From: JAXGMV01 sp040768445
GTDB taxonomy: Bacteria; Chloroflexota; Anaerolineae; Anaerolineales; Anaerolineaceae
NCBI GenBank assembly: GCA_040768445.1
Contig: JAXGMV010000001.1
Span: 248,001-312,000 of the forward strand
Reading direction: 5' to 3'
Length of the DNA stretch: 64,000 nt
Of the stretch, positions 26,493 to 35,521 are shown one piece after another. How positions within the stretch are numbered: position 1 is the first letter of the stretch; each line of letters starts with the position of its first letter. Under the pieces are notes generated by a model that did no database searches, was not told where the DNA came from, and saw nothing but the letters and a program-made list of their open reading frames with translations. The position numbers and the translations under genes were made by a program.

Positions 26493-27310
26493 TTCAATTG
26501 ATGCAAAATGTTCTATCACAAAAAGATCCGTTACTGCGCAATGAAACTAAACGGGTTATCCTCAAGGAGTTCCTGCAGGCGTACACGCTGGATTTTCTCT
26601 ACAATCACCCGCTCTACCGCAAACTCAATTTTTACGGCGGCACCTGTTTGCACATGATTTACGGCCTCAACCGGCTGTCTGAAGATATCGATTTGGATAA
26701 CACCAATGGGATTAATTTGAGCAGCCTTGAAACCGATCTACTGACTTTCTACCGTTCCAACATTGGATATGCCGATGTGACTGCCAGGACACAGATCGGG
26801 GAGTGGGGAGTTCGGCGTACCACCTTGAAGTTTCCCATTCTCTACGCTTTGGGGTTGACTACCCATACCAATGAGCCACTGCATTTGAAAGTGGAAGTAA
26901 GCCAGCACAGGCAAATTTCAATTATCCGTAAAACACCGGTGCTGCTTTTTGGCAGGAGTTTTGTGGCTGCACATTTTTCATTGGAGACCATGATGGCCGG
27001 TAAGATGCTAGCCTGTCTGGAGCGCAACTTCAAGAAGGGTTCAGGGGCTGCGATCAAAGGCCGTGATTTTTATGACCTGCTTTGGTTCATGCAGCAGAAG
27101 ATTATGCCGCTGGAAGAAAAACTTGTACAGGACGGCCGCCAGCCCTACACTACTCAATCCGCAATGGATTTGTTGGGAGAGAAGATCGCCGAAATGAAGC
27201 TCTCGGACCTGGCAGAGGATTTACTGCCTTTGTTTGAACAGCGGTCTTTCATCGAAGCCTGGCTGGAAGTGTTTAAAGAGAATTTTTTGGAATACAAGAA
27301 AAGTTATTAA
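26480..27310 (+). CDS. AbiEii-type nucleotidyltransferase toxin
   Basis: A 276-residue protein. Nucleotidyltransferase motifs are visible: KLNFYGGTCLHMIYGLNRLSEDIDLD (GG...DxD core), then FSLETMMAGKMLACLERN and GRDFYDLLWFM, the conserved family motifs of AbiEii/DUF1814 toxins. Such enzymes transfer nucleotides, in studied relatives onto tRNA acceptor ends, and stop growth. The catalytic SEDIDLD is intact, so the toxin is probably active. It overlaps the antitoxin gene by 13 bp. Confidence 0.9.
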   Translation: MATLIQLMQNVLSQKDPLLRNETKRVILKEFLQAYTLDFLYNHPLYRKLNFYGGTCLHMIYGLNRLSEDIDLDNTNGINLSSLETDLLTFYRSNIGYADVTARTQIGEWGVRRTTLKFPILYALGLTTHTNEPLHLKVEVSQHRQISIIRKTPVLLFGRSFVAAHFSLETMMAGKMLACLERNFKKGSGAAIKGRDFYDLLWFMQQKIMPLEEKLVQDGRQPYTTQSAMDLLGEKIAEMKLSDLAEDLLPLFEQRSFIEAWLEVFKENFLEYKKSY

Positions 27311-27592
27311 TTTAGGGATGGCCGGCTTAAGGGGCACATATAGTACAGGCAGAATCTCAAGCTGCCTGAGTGTGTATACTCCTCATTTTCGTAAGGCTCT
27401 CTACACCTGCACTACCAGCTCTGTTGTAGCGGGCAAAATGGGTTCTGCCTCTTCAAGCAGATCTGAGAGTCTCTCGATGGTGCTCATCACCAACGGAGCA
27501 TGCGGTTCTTACATAACGTTCTGAAAATTCAACACCAACGACGAGATGCAGTTGTCTGGTTGATTATTCTATTTCCCCTCGCACACCCACCC

Positions 27593-28573
27593 TCACCCAA
27601 CGAACAAACAAGCAGCCTGGTGTTGATTGGGGAGTTCCACCATGCTAGGCGTGTCTACAGAACAGCGCGACTGGGCGACAGGGCAGCGCGGGTGAAACCG
27701 GCAGCCTGGGGGCACATTGATCGGGTTAGGAGCATCACCTTTGAGAATGATGCGCTCACGGCGCTGGCGCGGGTTGGGTACCGGCACTACCGATAGCAAC
27801 GCTTTGGTATAGGGATGTGCCGGGTTCTGCAGCACTTCAAGGGTGGGGCCAATCTCAACGATCTTGCCGAGGTACATCACGGCGATCCGGTCAGCAAAAT
27901 TGACAGCGGTGCTCAAATCGTGGGTGATGTACAGGATAGATTTTCCGCTTTTTCGAATCTCGTCCAGCAGGTTGATGATCTCAGCCCGGATGGATACATC
28001 CAGCATTGAAACGGGTTCATCAGCCAGGATGACCTTAGGCTCCAGCACTAATGCCCCGGCAATTACCACCCGCTGGCGCTGCCCGCCAGAAAGCTGGTGC
28101 GGCAGGCGGTACATGTAATCAATCGCCGGCTTTAAACCGGCATCTTCAAGCGCTTGTTCAACAATCTTAAACCGTTCATCACTGCTTGCACCAATGTTGT
28201 GAACTTTCAAAGGTTCTTCAACAATTTCACGTATATTCATCAAAGGGTTGAGCGATTCATAAGGATCCTGGTAAACCATTTGCACTTCACGCGCCCAGGC
28301 TTTAAAATCTCTTCCAGTAATTTTTGCCGGTTTTCCATCACGGTAGATGGTTCCGCTGGTTGGCGCCACCAGCCCCATAAGCGTCAAAGCAATGGTGGAT
28401 TTTCCAGAGCCGCTCTCTCCGACCAGGGCGAGCACTTCATTGTGCCCAACATGCAAATCCACATCATCCACCGCATGAACGTAGGTCTCTTTCTTCAGGA
28501 AGTTGAAAGGCCGGCTGACGTTAAAATAGACCTTGAGATTTTTTACTTCAATGACCGGGGTGAGTTCATTCAT
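27593..28573 (-). CDS. dppF: Peptide-type ABC transporter, ATP-binding subunit (OppF/DppF)
   Basis: A 326-residue ATPase. Walker A GESGSGKST, signature QLSGGQRQRVVIAGAL, Walker B VILADEPVSMLD, then the oligopeptide-type C-terminal extension with PPGCRFHPRCP and later Cys residues, as in OppD/DppD-F subunits that bind a 4Fe-4S cluster or metal there. It couples ATP hydrolysis to import through the DppBC channel. It is the last gene of a five-gene operon and overlaps the preceding ATPase gene by 4 bp. Confidence 0.95.
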   Translation of the reverse strand: MNELTPVIEVKNLKVYFNVSRPFNFLKKETYVHAVDDVDLHVGHNEVLALVGESGSGKSTIALTLMGLVAPTSGTIYRDGKPAKITGRDFKAWAREVQMVYQDPYESLNPLMNIREIVEEPLKVHNIGASSDERFKIVEQALEDAGLKPAIDYMYRLPHQLSGGQRQRVVIAGALVLEPKVILADEPVSMLDVSIRAEIINLLDEIRKSGKSILYITHDLSTAVNFADRIAVMYLGKIVEIGPTLEVLQNPAHPYTKALLSVVPVPNPRQRRERIILKGDAPNPINVPPGCRFHPRCPVAQSRCSVDTPSMVELPNQHQAACLFVG

Positions 28574-29553
28574 TGTCGCTCCACTAAATGACAGCTCGTG
28601 TAGTGTCCTGGCGCAATTTCAATGGTAAGAGGCTGTTCTTCAAAACAACGCTCAAACGCCTTGGGACAGCGCGGTGAGAACCGGCAGCCTTTGGGCAGGT
28701 TATCCAACCGTGGCGGGTAACCAGGGATGGATTTTAGCTTTTCATTGGGTCGGTTTAGGTCGGGAAATGCCTTCAACAGTTCCTGTGTATAAGGATGCAG
28801 CGGGGTGTTGAAAATGGTGTCAACTTTTGCATATTCAGCAACCACGCCGCTGTACATCACCACCACGGCATCACACATCTCTGCCACCACTCCAAGATCA
28901 TGGGTCACCAGCATCACAGCCGTATGTAGTTTTTCCCGCAGCTGCATCAGCAGTTCAATAATTTGAGCCTGGATCATCACATCCAGTGCAGTCGTGGGTT
29001 CATCGGCAATCACGATTGGCGGCATACAGGCTAAAGCCATGGCAATCATTGCTCTCTGACGCATACCACCGGAAAATTGATGTGGATAATTATCTTTACG
29101 GTTACCGCTGATGCCGACCATCTCCAACAGCTCAACTAACCGCTGTCGCGCAGCCTCATGGCTGATTTGCATGTGCAGCATCATGGCTTCAACGATCTGT
29201 TCACCAACTGTCTGAACAGGATTAAGAGCATTCATCGCACCCTGGAATATGAAGGAAATGTCCTTCCAGCGTACATCCCGCATCTCTCGCTCAGTCAGCT
29301 GCATCCAATCTCTATTGTTAAAAAGCACCTTACCGCTGGTGATGCGTCCTGCTGAGGGCAGTAAGCGGGTGAGTCCCAACATTAGCGTTGTCTTACCACA
29401 GCCGCTCTCACCAACAACACCTAATAATTCTCCTTCATGAAGCGTAAAACTGACATTTTCAACCGCGCGTGCAGGTGGCTTGTCTTTTGCTACATAGTCG
29501 ATGCTTAAATTCTTGACATCCAGCAGTTTGTTTTGACTGTACGCGTCTATCAT
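28570..29553 (-). CDS. dppD: Peptide-type ABC transporter, ATP-binding subunit (OppD/DppD)
   Basis: A 327-residue ATPase. Walker A GESGCGKTT, signature FSGGMRQRAMIAMALA, Walker B IVIADEPTTALD, and C-terminal PKGCRFSPRCPKAFERC, the Cys-rich tail of the oligopeptide group. It pairs with the following ATPase to form the heterodimeric motor. Four-base overlaps on both sides show tight coupling with the DppC permease gene and the DppF gene. Confidence 0.95.
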   Translation of the reverse strand: MIDAYSQNKLLDVKNLSIDYVAKDKPPARAVENVSFTLHEGELLGVVGESGCGKTTLMLGLTRLLPSAGRITSGKVLFNNRDWMQLTEREMRDVRWKDISFIFQGAMNALNPVQTVGEQIVEAMMLHMQISHEAARQRLVELLEMVGISGNRKDNYPHQFSGGMRQRAMIAMALACMPPIVIADEPTTALDVMIQAQIIELLMQLREKLHTAVMLVTHDLGVVAEMCDAVVVMYSGVVAEYAKVDTIFNTPLHPYTQELLKAFPDLNRPNEKLKSIPGYPPRLDNLPKGCRFSPRCPKAFERCFEEQPLTIEIAPGHYTSCHLVERQ

Positions 29554-30503
29554 ACTGATTCTCCTGGCATTGTTCTGCTTTCAGGTTTGATCGAAACCAT
29601 GGCTTTACTGCGCATCAGGTGGTGATCCTCAATCCTTGGGTTAAATATCTGTTCCAAACCGTTGCCAATTAATGCTGCGCCCAGCACCATCCACACGATG
29701 CCAAGCCCCGGTATTACAAGTGCAAACCACTTGCCGCCACTGATAGCGCCTGTTGCCCAGGCAAAATGGAGCATCTGGCCCCAGCTGACAAGGGTAGGAT
29801 CACCCAGTCCAAGAAACGCCAGTGAGCTCTCTGAGAGGATTGCGCCTGCCAACACCAGCACTGCCTGGGCTGCCACGAGTGGAAAGACGAGTGGAAAGAT
29901 GTGATGTTGAATGATGTAAAGGTTTGAGCAGCCCAGCGCTCTACCCCGGATGATAAATTTCCTCTCCTTCAATGAAAGTGTGAGGGACCTGACCAGCCTG
30001 GCAGTGCCCTGCCAGCCGAATAATCCGATAACAATGATGATGTTAGTAATGCTTGGCTTGGTGATGGCAATTAACACAATTTGCATTGGCAGTGTTGGGA
30101 TGACCATCATGAAGTCAGTGATACGCATCAGCAAATTGCCAATCTTTCCGCCATAAAAGCCGGCGATAATACCTACTGTGCTTCCGACTGTGATGGCAAT
30201 GGAAGCCCCAACCAAACCAACAAGCAGGGAAACCCTGGTGCCATAAATGAATTTCGAGAGGATGTCTTTGCCGATATCATCGGTTCCAAAAGGATGGGCA
30301 GCGCTGGGTGCATTGTACACATCAGTAAACTTAACATCTTCAAGCGATGCATACGGATCATATGGCGTAATTAGCGGGGCAAACAGACCGACAATAATTG
30401 TTGTCAAGATCATGAATGACCCAACCACTCCCATCGGGTTGCGTAAAAACTTCTTGAAATTTCTTGCTGCGATTTGTTTTTTCTCATCTACCGGTTTTGC
30501 CAT
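29550..30503 (-). CDS. dppC: Peptide-type ABC transporter permease (OppC/DppC)
   Basis: A 317-residue permease. The N-terminus RNFKKFLRNPMGVVGSFMIL and the following helix, then YDPYASL and HPFGTDDIGKDILSKFIYGTRVSLLVG, are the hallmarks of OppC/DppC. The EAA loop (RGRALGCSNLYIIQHHIFP) contacts the ATPases. Six transmembrane helices are expected. It shares one base with the DppB gene end and overlaps the DppD gene by 4 bp. Confidence 0.95.
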   Translation of the reverse strand: MAKPVDEKKQIAARNFKKFLRNPMGVVGSFMILTTIIVGLFAPLITPYDPYASLEDVKFTDVYNAPSAAHPFGTDDIGKDILSKFIYGTRVSLLVGLVGASIAITVGSTVGIIAGFYGGKIGNLLMRITDFMMVIPTLPMQIVLIAITKPSITNIIIVIGLFGWQGTARLVRSLTLSLKERKFIIRGRALGCSNLYIIQHHIFPLVFPLVAAQAVLVLAGAILSESSLAFLGLGDPTLVSWGQMLHFAWATGAISGGKWFALVIPGLGIVWMVLGAALIGNGLEQIFNPRIEDHHLMRSKAMVSIKPESRTMPGESV

Positions 30504-31531
30504 TATTCCACACTCACTCTCGGATCAAGCAGGCTGTATGTCAAATCTGCCATGAAATTGGCAAAAATTACTGCAACTGCAATGACAAGAAACGCACCTT
30601 GCAGTACAGGAAAGTCACGTGTGGATACTGATTCGTAGATCGCCAAACCAATACCCGGATAACTGAAAACCGTTTCAATTTGAATCGTGCCAGCCACAGC
30701 AAAAGCCAGATTCGTGGCGATCATGGTCACCATGGGCAACATCGCATTTTTCATGCCGTGTTTCCTGAGAACCTGACCATCACTCAATCCTTTAGCAATA
30801 CCGGTCAGAATATAGTCCTCTGAGAGCACGTTTAATAAGGAGCTGCGCATGATCATCACATACTGCCCGGTGGTCATGATCACATAGGTGATAATTGGCA
30901 CGACCAGATGCTTGGCAACATCTCTAATCTGATCCGCCAGTGGCAGGAAGCTGGAACCTGGCGAGCTCATACCACCAAGCGGTGCTCCAAACTTTGATGC
31001 AATAATTAGCAACATAATACCAAACCAGAAGGATGGCATAGCCCAGGTCGCCAGGCTGAAGACCAGGGTACTGGCATCAATAGCCGTGTGTGCCTTCCAG
31101 GCTGAGATGACGCCTATCGTAATGCCAAATATCATCGCAATAATTTGAGATGGAGTAATCAGAATAATTGAATTGATAATGCGCGTTTTTAGAATTTCAG
31201 CAACAGGTTTTCTGGTGTAAAAACTCACGCCCATTTCACCAGAAAATAGATTTTTAAGATAGGCATAAAACTGCGTGTCAACAGGGTTGATGAAGCAGGA
31301 CGTTAACCTGATGGGACTCAAACTTTGAAAACAGTTGATCACAGGTTTGTCCAGACCGTACATTTGTTGCAATAACTTCACTGTTTCAGGCGTCAGGCGG
31401 CTGTCTTTTGAATTCATTGTAGCCGGATCACCCGGTAGAATGCGAAAGAGAAAAAAATTAAAGATGAGAACTGCCAGGATAGTAGTTACTGCCCAGAATA
31501 TTTTTCGAAGAACATGCTCTAATTTTTTCAT
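30503..31531 (-). CDS. dppB: Peptide-type ABC transporter permease (OppB/DppB)
   Basis: The frame is open from 31585, but the ATG at 31531 (MKKLEHVLRKIFWAV) begins the expected first helix and leaves the intergenic hairpin outside the gene; this gives 342 residues. Motifs are FFLFRILPGDPA near the N-terminus, YGLDKP, and the EAA loop region (GLSDGQVLRKHGMKNAMLPMVT), followed by FSYPGIGLAIYESV. A loop containing LTSCFINPVDTQFYAYLKNLFSGEMG is longer than in most DppB proteins. It lies behind the substrate-binding protein gene. Confidence 0.93.
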   Translation of the reverse strand: MKKLEHVLRKIFWAVTTILAVLIFNFFLFRILPGDPATMNSKDSRLTPETVKLLQQMYGLDKPVINCFQSLSPIRLTSCFINPVDTQFYAYLKNLFSGEMGVSFYTRKPVAEILKTRIINSIILITPSQIIAMIFGITIGVISAWKAHTAIDASTLVFSLATWAMPSFWFGIMLLIIASKFGAPLGGMSSPGSSFLPLADQIRDVAKHLVVPIITYVIMTTGQYVMIMRSSLLNVLSEDYILTGIAKGLSDGQVLRKHGMKNAMLPMVTMIATNLAFAVAGTIQIETVFSYPGIGLAIYESVSTRDFPVLQGAFLVIAVAVIFANFMADLTYSLLDPRVSVE

Positions 31532-31547
31532 AGACGTGATCCTGGAT

Positions 31548-31587
31548 GAGTGGAACAAAAGCACAAAAATTAGCTTTTGTTCCACTC
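31548..31587 (-). promoter_or_regulatory. Perfect 15-bp hairpin between the substrate-binding and permease genes
   Basis: GAGTGGAACAAAAGC (31548-31562) and its exact reverse complement (31573-31587) have a 10-nt spacer. The position, after the binding-protein gene and before the permease gene, matches hairpins that partially terminate transcription or protect upstream mRNA so that binding protein is made in excess, as in mal and opp operons. There is no long T-run in the direction of transcription. Confidence 0.6.
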
Positions 31588-31646
31588 AGTATTATTGATC
31601 TCAAGTTCGTGATACTGCTGCGAAAATGAGTTTAATGGGAGATTTA

Positions 31647-33428
31647 CTAATATACCGGGACAACATTAGACAGTGCCGGAGTATTTTGAGAAGCGACCAA
31701 TCCCTTTTCATCAGTGAACTTCCAGCCTTCAAACTTGTCTGTGCGGTAAGCAAAAATAGAGTCTTTGTAGAAGAAGACGATATACGGCAGCTCCTCCATG
31801 AAAATCTCCTGCATGCGGAAGATTTTTTCCTTGCGGATATCATCTGTCAGTGCCGTTGCCTGCTCCTTGTACAACTGATCATACTCTGCATTAGAGTAAC
31901 CGACCTCAGATGATGCATTGGTGATCATCTCTGTTGTTGTCAGGCTGAGCATGAAGTCTGGATCAACGCCGGTGCTCCAACCCCAGATGACCAGGTCGTG
32001 CTCATACTGCGGGTTGACAAATGGTCCCAGTGCACTGGATTCCATCGGGGCGATTTCAAGCTTGATACCAATTTGCTTAAAACTTTCGTCCAGGATTTCT
32101 GCCTGGCGTGAGTATGCTGGACCGGGATCGAAATTCAAGTTAAAGATCAATTCCTCGCCACCACCGGGCATATTGCGTACACCGTCGCCATTTGTATCCA
32201 GGTAGCCTGCTTCATCAAGCAGTGCATTGGCTTTTGCCAGATCGTACTCATACTTTGTTACATCGGGGTTGTAATATGTCGAAGCAGGGGGTACAAGCGT
32301 TGTTCCCTTTGTTGCCATGCCACCATAGACCAGCTCAATCATTTTCTCCTGATTAGTTGCATGGTGCATAGCACGTCTCACCACAACATCCCGCAGAGCA
32401 GGGTGACCGCCGCAGGTTGCCTGGTAATCAGCCGGGCACAATTCTGGCACCACATTGTTGATGATCAACTCATCAACACTTGGGCCGGCAGGCATGCCAG
32501 AAACCACTTCAACATTTTCTGCGGCTTTTATTGCATCAAGGGCAGTCAACGGTACACGCTCGATCAGATCAACCTGGCCGGCAATCAAAGCCTGCACCGT
32601 TGCGTCGTTATTAGCAAAGGTTTGCAAGATCAAGCCGTTGGCTTTTGGTGGATACTGGTGATGATCGGTGCGCGGTAAGAAGTAAGCATATTCATCAATC
32701 TTGATCTCTTTCAAGATCCATGGACCAGAACCGACAATTTCTGCGTCCAACTGGGTAAAATCAGCCAGGTTGGGGTCAGTTGCCTTCGGCTCCCAGATGT
32801 GCTTGGGAAGAATCCACCAGGTGCCTGCTAATAACGCGCGGAAGTTTGGTCTTGGCTCATTCAACGTGAATGTGACTTCATAAGGGCCTGTTGCTTCCAC
32901 GCTATCAATGAAAGTCATATTGGTGATCGTGCGTGAATCTTCCCGGGTGCGATACATGTTGAATGAAAAAGCAACATCTTCTGCTGTCACAGGCATACCA
33001 TCGCTAAAGGTGGAATTCTCGTGGATCTTAAATACATAGGTCAGGCCATCTTCAGACATCGTACCCATATCCACTGACATTTCCGGGATCACATCTGCGT
33101 TGAGATCGTATTGGAACAACCTCTCGTAGAACAGCCGCATGTGCATCGATTCTACAGCCATCGACTGGTACAGGGGGTTAAAAGTTTTAACCTTTCCAAT
33201 GTAGCCAATCCTGATGATGCCGTCATGGGTTGGCTTTGGAGCTTCTGTCGCTACAGGAGCTTCAGTGGCCGCCGGCGCTTCAGTAGCAGCCGGCGCTTCA
33301 GTAGCTGCTGGTGCTTCAGTCGCAGCTGGCGGTGCTTCTGGTGCTGCAGGTTCTGCAGCTGGAGTGGTACAGGCTGTCAACAGCATTGCCAGTACTACTA
33401 ACAACGATAACACACGAAACGCTTTCAT
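31647..33428 (-). CDS. dppA: Peptide-type ABC transporter substrate-binding lipoprotein
   Basis: The ATG at 33428 has AGGAGG 6 nt upstream and starts a lipoprotein signal peptide (MKAFRVLSLLVVLAMLLTACTTP, lipobox LTAC); the longer frame to 33506 is not used. This gives 593 residues. After the lipidated Cys comes a linker of repeated ATEAP units (five copies), typical of Chloroflexota lipoproteins. The SBP family 5 domain follows, with TFNPLYQSMAVE, MSEDGLTYVFKIHENSTFSDGMPVTAEDVAFSF, and a late GWSTGVDPDFML. It captures peptides, or possibly nickel or sugars, and feeds DppBC. It leads the operon. Confidence 0.93.
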   Translation of the reverse strand: MKAFRVLSLLVVLAMLLTACTTPAAEPAAPEAPPAATEAPAATEAPAATEAPAATEAPVATEAPKPTHDGIIRIGYIGKVKTFNPLYQSMAVESMHMRLFYERLFQYDLNADVIPEMSVDMGTMSEDGLTYVFKIHENSTFSDGMPVTAEDVAFSFNMYRTREDSRTITNMTFIDSVEATGPYEVTFTLNEPRPNFRALLAGTWWILPKHIWEPKATDPNLADFTQLDAEIVGSGPWILKEIKIDEYAYFLPRTDHHQYPPKANGLILQTFANNDATVQALIAGQVDLIERVPLTALDAIKAAENVEVVSGMPAGPSVDELIINNVVPELCPADYQATCGGHPALRDVVVRRAMHHATNQEKMIELVYGGMATKGTTLVPPASTYYNPDVTKYEYDLAKANALLDEAGYLDTNGDGVRNMPGGGEELIFNLNFDPGPAYSRQAEILDESFKQIGIKLEIAPMESSALGPFVNPQYEHDLVIWGWSTGVDPDFMLSLTTTEMITNASSEVGYSNAEYDQLYKEQATALTDDIRKEKIFRMQEIFMEELPYIVFFYKDSIFAYRTDKFEGWKFTDEKGLVASQNTPALSNVVPVY

Positions 33429-33460
33429 AAGATCCTCCTGAGATAGGTGAAAATAAAAAT

Positions 33461-33487
33461 AATTTAAACCAAGAAAAGGTTTAAATT
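33461..33487 (-). promoter_or_regulatory. 10-bp inverted repeat in the dpp leader
   Basis: AATTTAAACC (33461-33470) and GGTTTAAATT (33478-33487) form a perfect inverted repeat with a 7-nt spacer, about 35 bp ahead of the dppA start. It could be an operator or a leader hairpin; no regulator is encoded beside it. Confidence 0.4.
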
Positions 33488-33858
33488 TTGCACACAGTAC
33501 CCACAATCACTCGCGATGAAATATTGGATAGATATTTGATGCATAAAAGCACAGGAATGAGTCTTCAGCATGATGGAAGCCGCTAACATAAAGGATTAGA
33601 TATCGATGTTCTGTCCACCTCAACCAGTAAAAAAGTATAGATATTTATAAATGGGTTTGAGCTAACTTTATTATAGAAGCATTTTTATTAATAGATAGTG
33701 AAAAAGATCACAAATTTTTATTAAAATTTACAAGCAATGGATGGTAGTCGATAATTCGGGATTACATCAGAGCTTGTTTGCTTGAAAAATAATTCGTGAG
33801 CAACTGACATACCCATAAATACAGTGCAAAGTCTGATTAGTGTAGGAGTCAATACATC
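33488..33858. other. AT-rich intergenic region
   Basis: About 370 bp between the dpp leader and the tRNA-derived repeats. No ORF with a usable start, RNA gene or strong hairpin was seen. It should hold the dpp promoter on the minus strand. Confidence 0.5.
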
Positions 33859-34206
33859 GCGCCTTGGCATGATTCGCCTGTCTTCTCGAAGAACATCGTT
33901 CGATGATTTGTAGGACGATGTGGACGGACAGTCCAGTAAATATCATCCCCTCAATGGGGACACGCATCCTATCATAATATCTTAAATGCTGAGCGCCCCC
34001 GACGTGATGCGCCTGTCCGTGCCGGACAGTCCACGGGATATCATATCTCAATGGGGTTCGAACTCAGATTAAATACTTGGCGCCCCCGGCGTGATTCGAA
34101 TATCATCCCCTCAATGGGGACACGCAACCTAATTAAATAACTGGCGCCCCCGGCGTGATTCGAATATCATCCCCTCAATGGGGACACGCAACCTAATTAA
34201 ATAACT
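33859..34206 (-). repeat. Tandem array of tRNA-Arg 3'-end copies with a hairpin insertion
   Basis: Directly downstream of the tRNA-Arg gene its 3' part recurs. Two exact 64-bp units lie at 34143-34206 and 34079-34142. Two longer diverged units precede them (about 33991-34078 and 33859-33990). Each exact unit holds the acceptor and T-arm 3' strand of the tRNA (GGCGCCCCCGGCGTGATTCGAA on the plus strand, split here for length: GGCGCCCCCGG then CGTGATTCGAA). A 20-bp insert with a TCCCC/GGGGA hairpin follows, then CACGCAACCT, which is the other side of the T-arm, then AATTAAATAACT. The diverged units also carry an extra GGACAGTCCA block. No spacers separate units, so this is not CRISPR. Attachment-site scars or a tRNA-derived small-RNA array are possible. 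Confidence 0.85.
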
Positions 34207-34281
34207 GGCGCCCCCGGCGTGATTCGAACACGCAACCTACTGATTCGAAGTCAGGCGCTCTGTCCATTGAGCTACGAGGGC
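34206..34281 (-). tRNA. tRNA-Arg (anticodon UCG)
   Basis: Read on the minus strand: acceptor GCCCTCG pairs with CGGGGGC (one G-U); D-arm GCTC/GAGC; anticodon loop CTTCGAA gives anticodon UCG (Arg, CGA codons); T-arm GCGTG-TTCGAAT-CACGC; discriminator G; CCA encoded at 34208-34206. The length is 76 nt including CCA. The anticodon stem has its outer pair mismatched (C-T). The sequence following the CCA is the tandem array of its own 3' end. Confidence 0.95.
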
Positions 34282-34416
34282 GTACCCTCACATTATACCG
34301 CAATCACAACCCGAAATCACCAAAAATTTGACGAAAGTCCTCCGGTCTGCTATCATCAAAGCATCATTCTGCATTTATTCTGCACATTAACAATTTAATA
34401 CGTATGAGGAGGTTAT

Positions 34417-35496
34417 ATGAGTTCTGATTTTATTGTTCGTTTGATCGGAATGATCGCCTTTGCCAGCCTGGGTGCCTACTGGGGCGCCATCATCGGCAGC
34501 GGCGACAACTGGATCACCAGTTTGCAGCGTTTTTCTCCTGAGTATTACGCAATTATCCTGGGCATTATTGGTGCCCTCACCGGTCTTGTTCTTACGCCAT
34601 TATTAACCACCCGTCCCATTCGCGCCCTGCGCACCGTTTTCTCCCGTATCCCTCCCCAATCGCTCTTTGCTGCTCTGCTGGGCTTGATCATCGGTTTGAT
34701 CATTGCTGCCCTGCTGGCATTCCCGCTTTCACTGCTGCCACCGCCGCTGGGCGAGATCCTGCCGTTCATCGGTGTGTTGGTTTTCAGCTACATCGGTGTG
34801 ACCATTTTTATCATGCGCCAGTCCGACCTGCTCTCAGCAATCAGCAGCACCTTCAACCGCGGTTCATCTGTCGTTGCCGGTGATAGCAGCAAGTTAGCGG
34901 ATGGGCGTTCCATCTTGCTGGATACCAGCGTCATCATCGACGGCCGCATTGCCGATATCGCCCGCACTGGCTTTCTCTCCGGCACACTCGTCATCACCCG
35001 CTTTGTGTTAAACGAACTGCAGTACATCGCTGATTCGTCAGACAGCATGCGCAGACAGCGCGGCCGGCGCGGTATGGAGGTGCTATCACAGCTGCAAAAG
35101 GAGCCGGGCATCCCCATCCAACTGAGTGACATGGACGTTGAGGGAGTGCGAGAGGTTGATGAAAAGCTTATCATCCTTGCCCGCCAGATGCGCAGCCCCA
35201 TCCTGACCAACGATTTCAACCTGAACCGAATCGCTGAACTGCAGGGTGTGACGGTGTTGAATGTGAATGAACTGGCAAACGCTGTTAAATCAGCCATGCT
35301 GCCGGGTGAGGTTCTGAGTGTACGTGTCATCCAGGAGGGCAAGGAGCTGGACCAGGGTGTCGGTTATATGGATGACGGCACCATGGTTGTGGTGGAGAGC
35401 GGCAAGGTATATCTCAACCAGGAGATCAGGGTAACCATAACAAAAGTACTGCAAACTGCCGCCGGGCGGATGATTTTTGCCAAGCCCGGTGATTAG
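34417..35496 (+). CDS. PIN-TRAM membrane protein (YacL-like)
   Basis: A 359-residue protein with three parts: four transmembrane helices (about 1-135); a PIN nuclease domain (about 160-285) with acidic residues in LLDTSVIIDGRIADI, FVLNELQYIAD and ILTNDFNLNRI; and a TRAM RNA-binding domain (about 290-355, PGEVLSVRVIQEGKELDQGVGYMDDGTMVVVE). This layout matches the YacL group, putative membrane-tethered RNases of Gram-positive-type bacteria. GAGGAGG precedes the ATG. It lies 25 bp before cysS, the same context as in many Firmicutes and Chloroflexota. Confidence 0.93.
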   Translation: MSSDFIVRLIGMIAFASLGAYWGAIIGSGDNWITSLQRFSPEYYAIILGIIGALTGLVLTPLLTTRPIRALRTVFSRIPPQSLFAALLGLIIGLIIAALLAFPLSLLPPPLGEILPFIGVLVFSYIGVTIFIMRQSDLLSAISSTFNRGSSVVAGDSSKLADGRSILLDTSVIIDGRIADIARTGFLSGTLVITRFVLNELQYIADSSDSMRRQRGRRGMEVLSQLQKEPGIPIQLSDMDVEGVREVDEKLIILARQMRSPILTNDFNLNRIAELQGVTVLNVNELANAVKSAMLPGEVLSVRVIQEGKELDQGVGYMDDGTMVVVESGKVYLNQEIRVTITKVLQTAAGRMIFAKPGD

Positions 35497-35521
35497 GCTG
35501 TTTTTGGAGGTTTATTAATAG

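Noticed and set aside
27311..27592. Plus-strand ORFs after the AbiE toxin
   Set aside because: They read across the toxin end or the dppF 3' end with no start signal or motif; the 280-bp gap holds only a weak 7-bp CAGGCAG/CTGCCTG hairpin.
33767..34051. 94-residue minus-strand ORF
   Set aside because: It lies across the tRNA-derived repeats, has repetitive composition and no ribosome-binding site.
33859..34206. CRISPR array
   Set aside because: Units are contiguous with no variable spacers, there are no cas genes, and the repeat is derived from the adjacent tRNA.
34788..35342. 184-residue ORF opposite the PIN-TRAM gene
   Set aside because: Ser/Arg/Met-rich translation typical of an antisense shadow; the plus-strand protein has clear domains.
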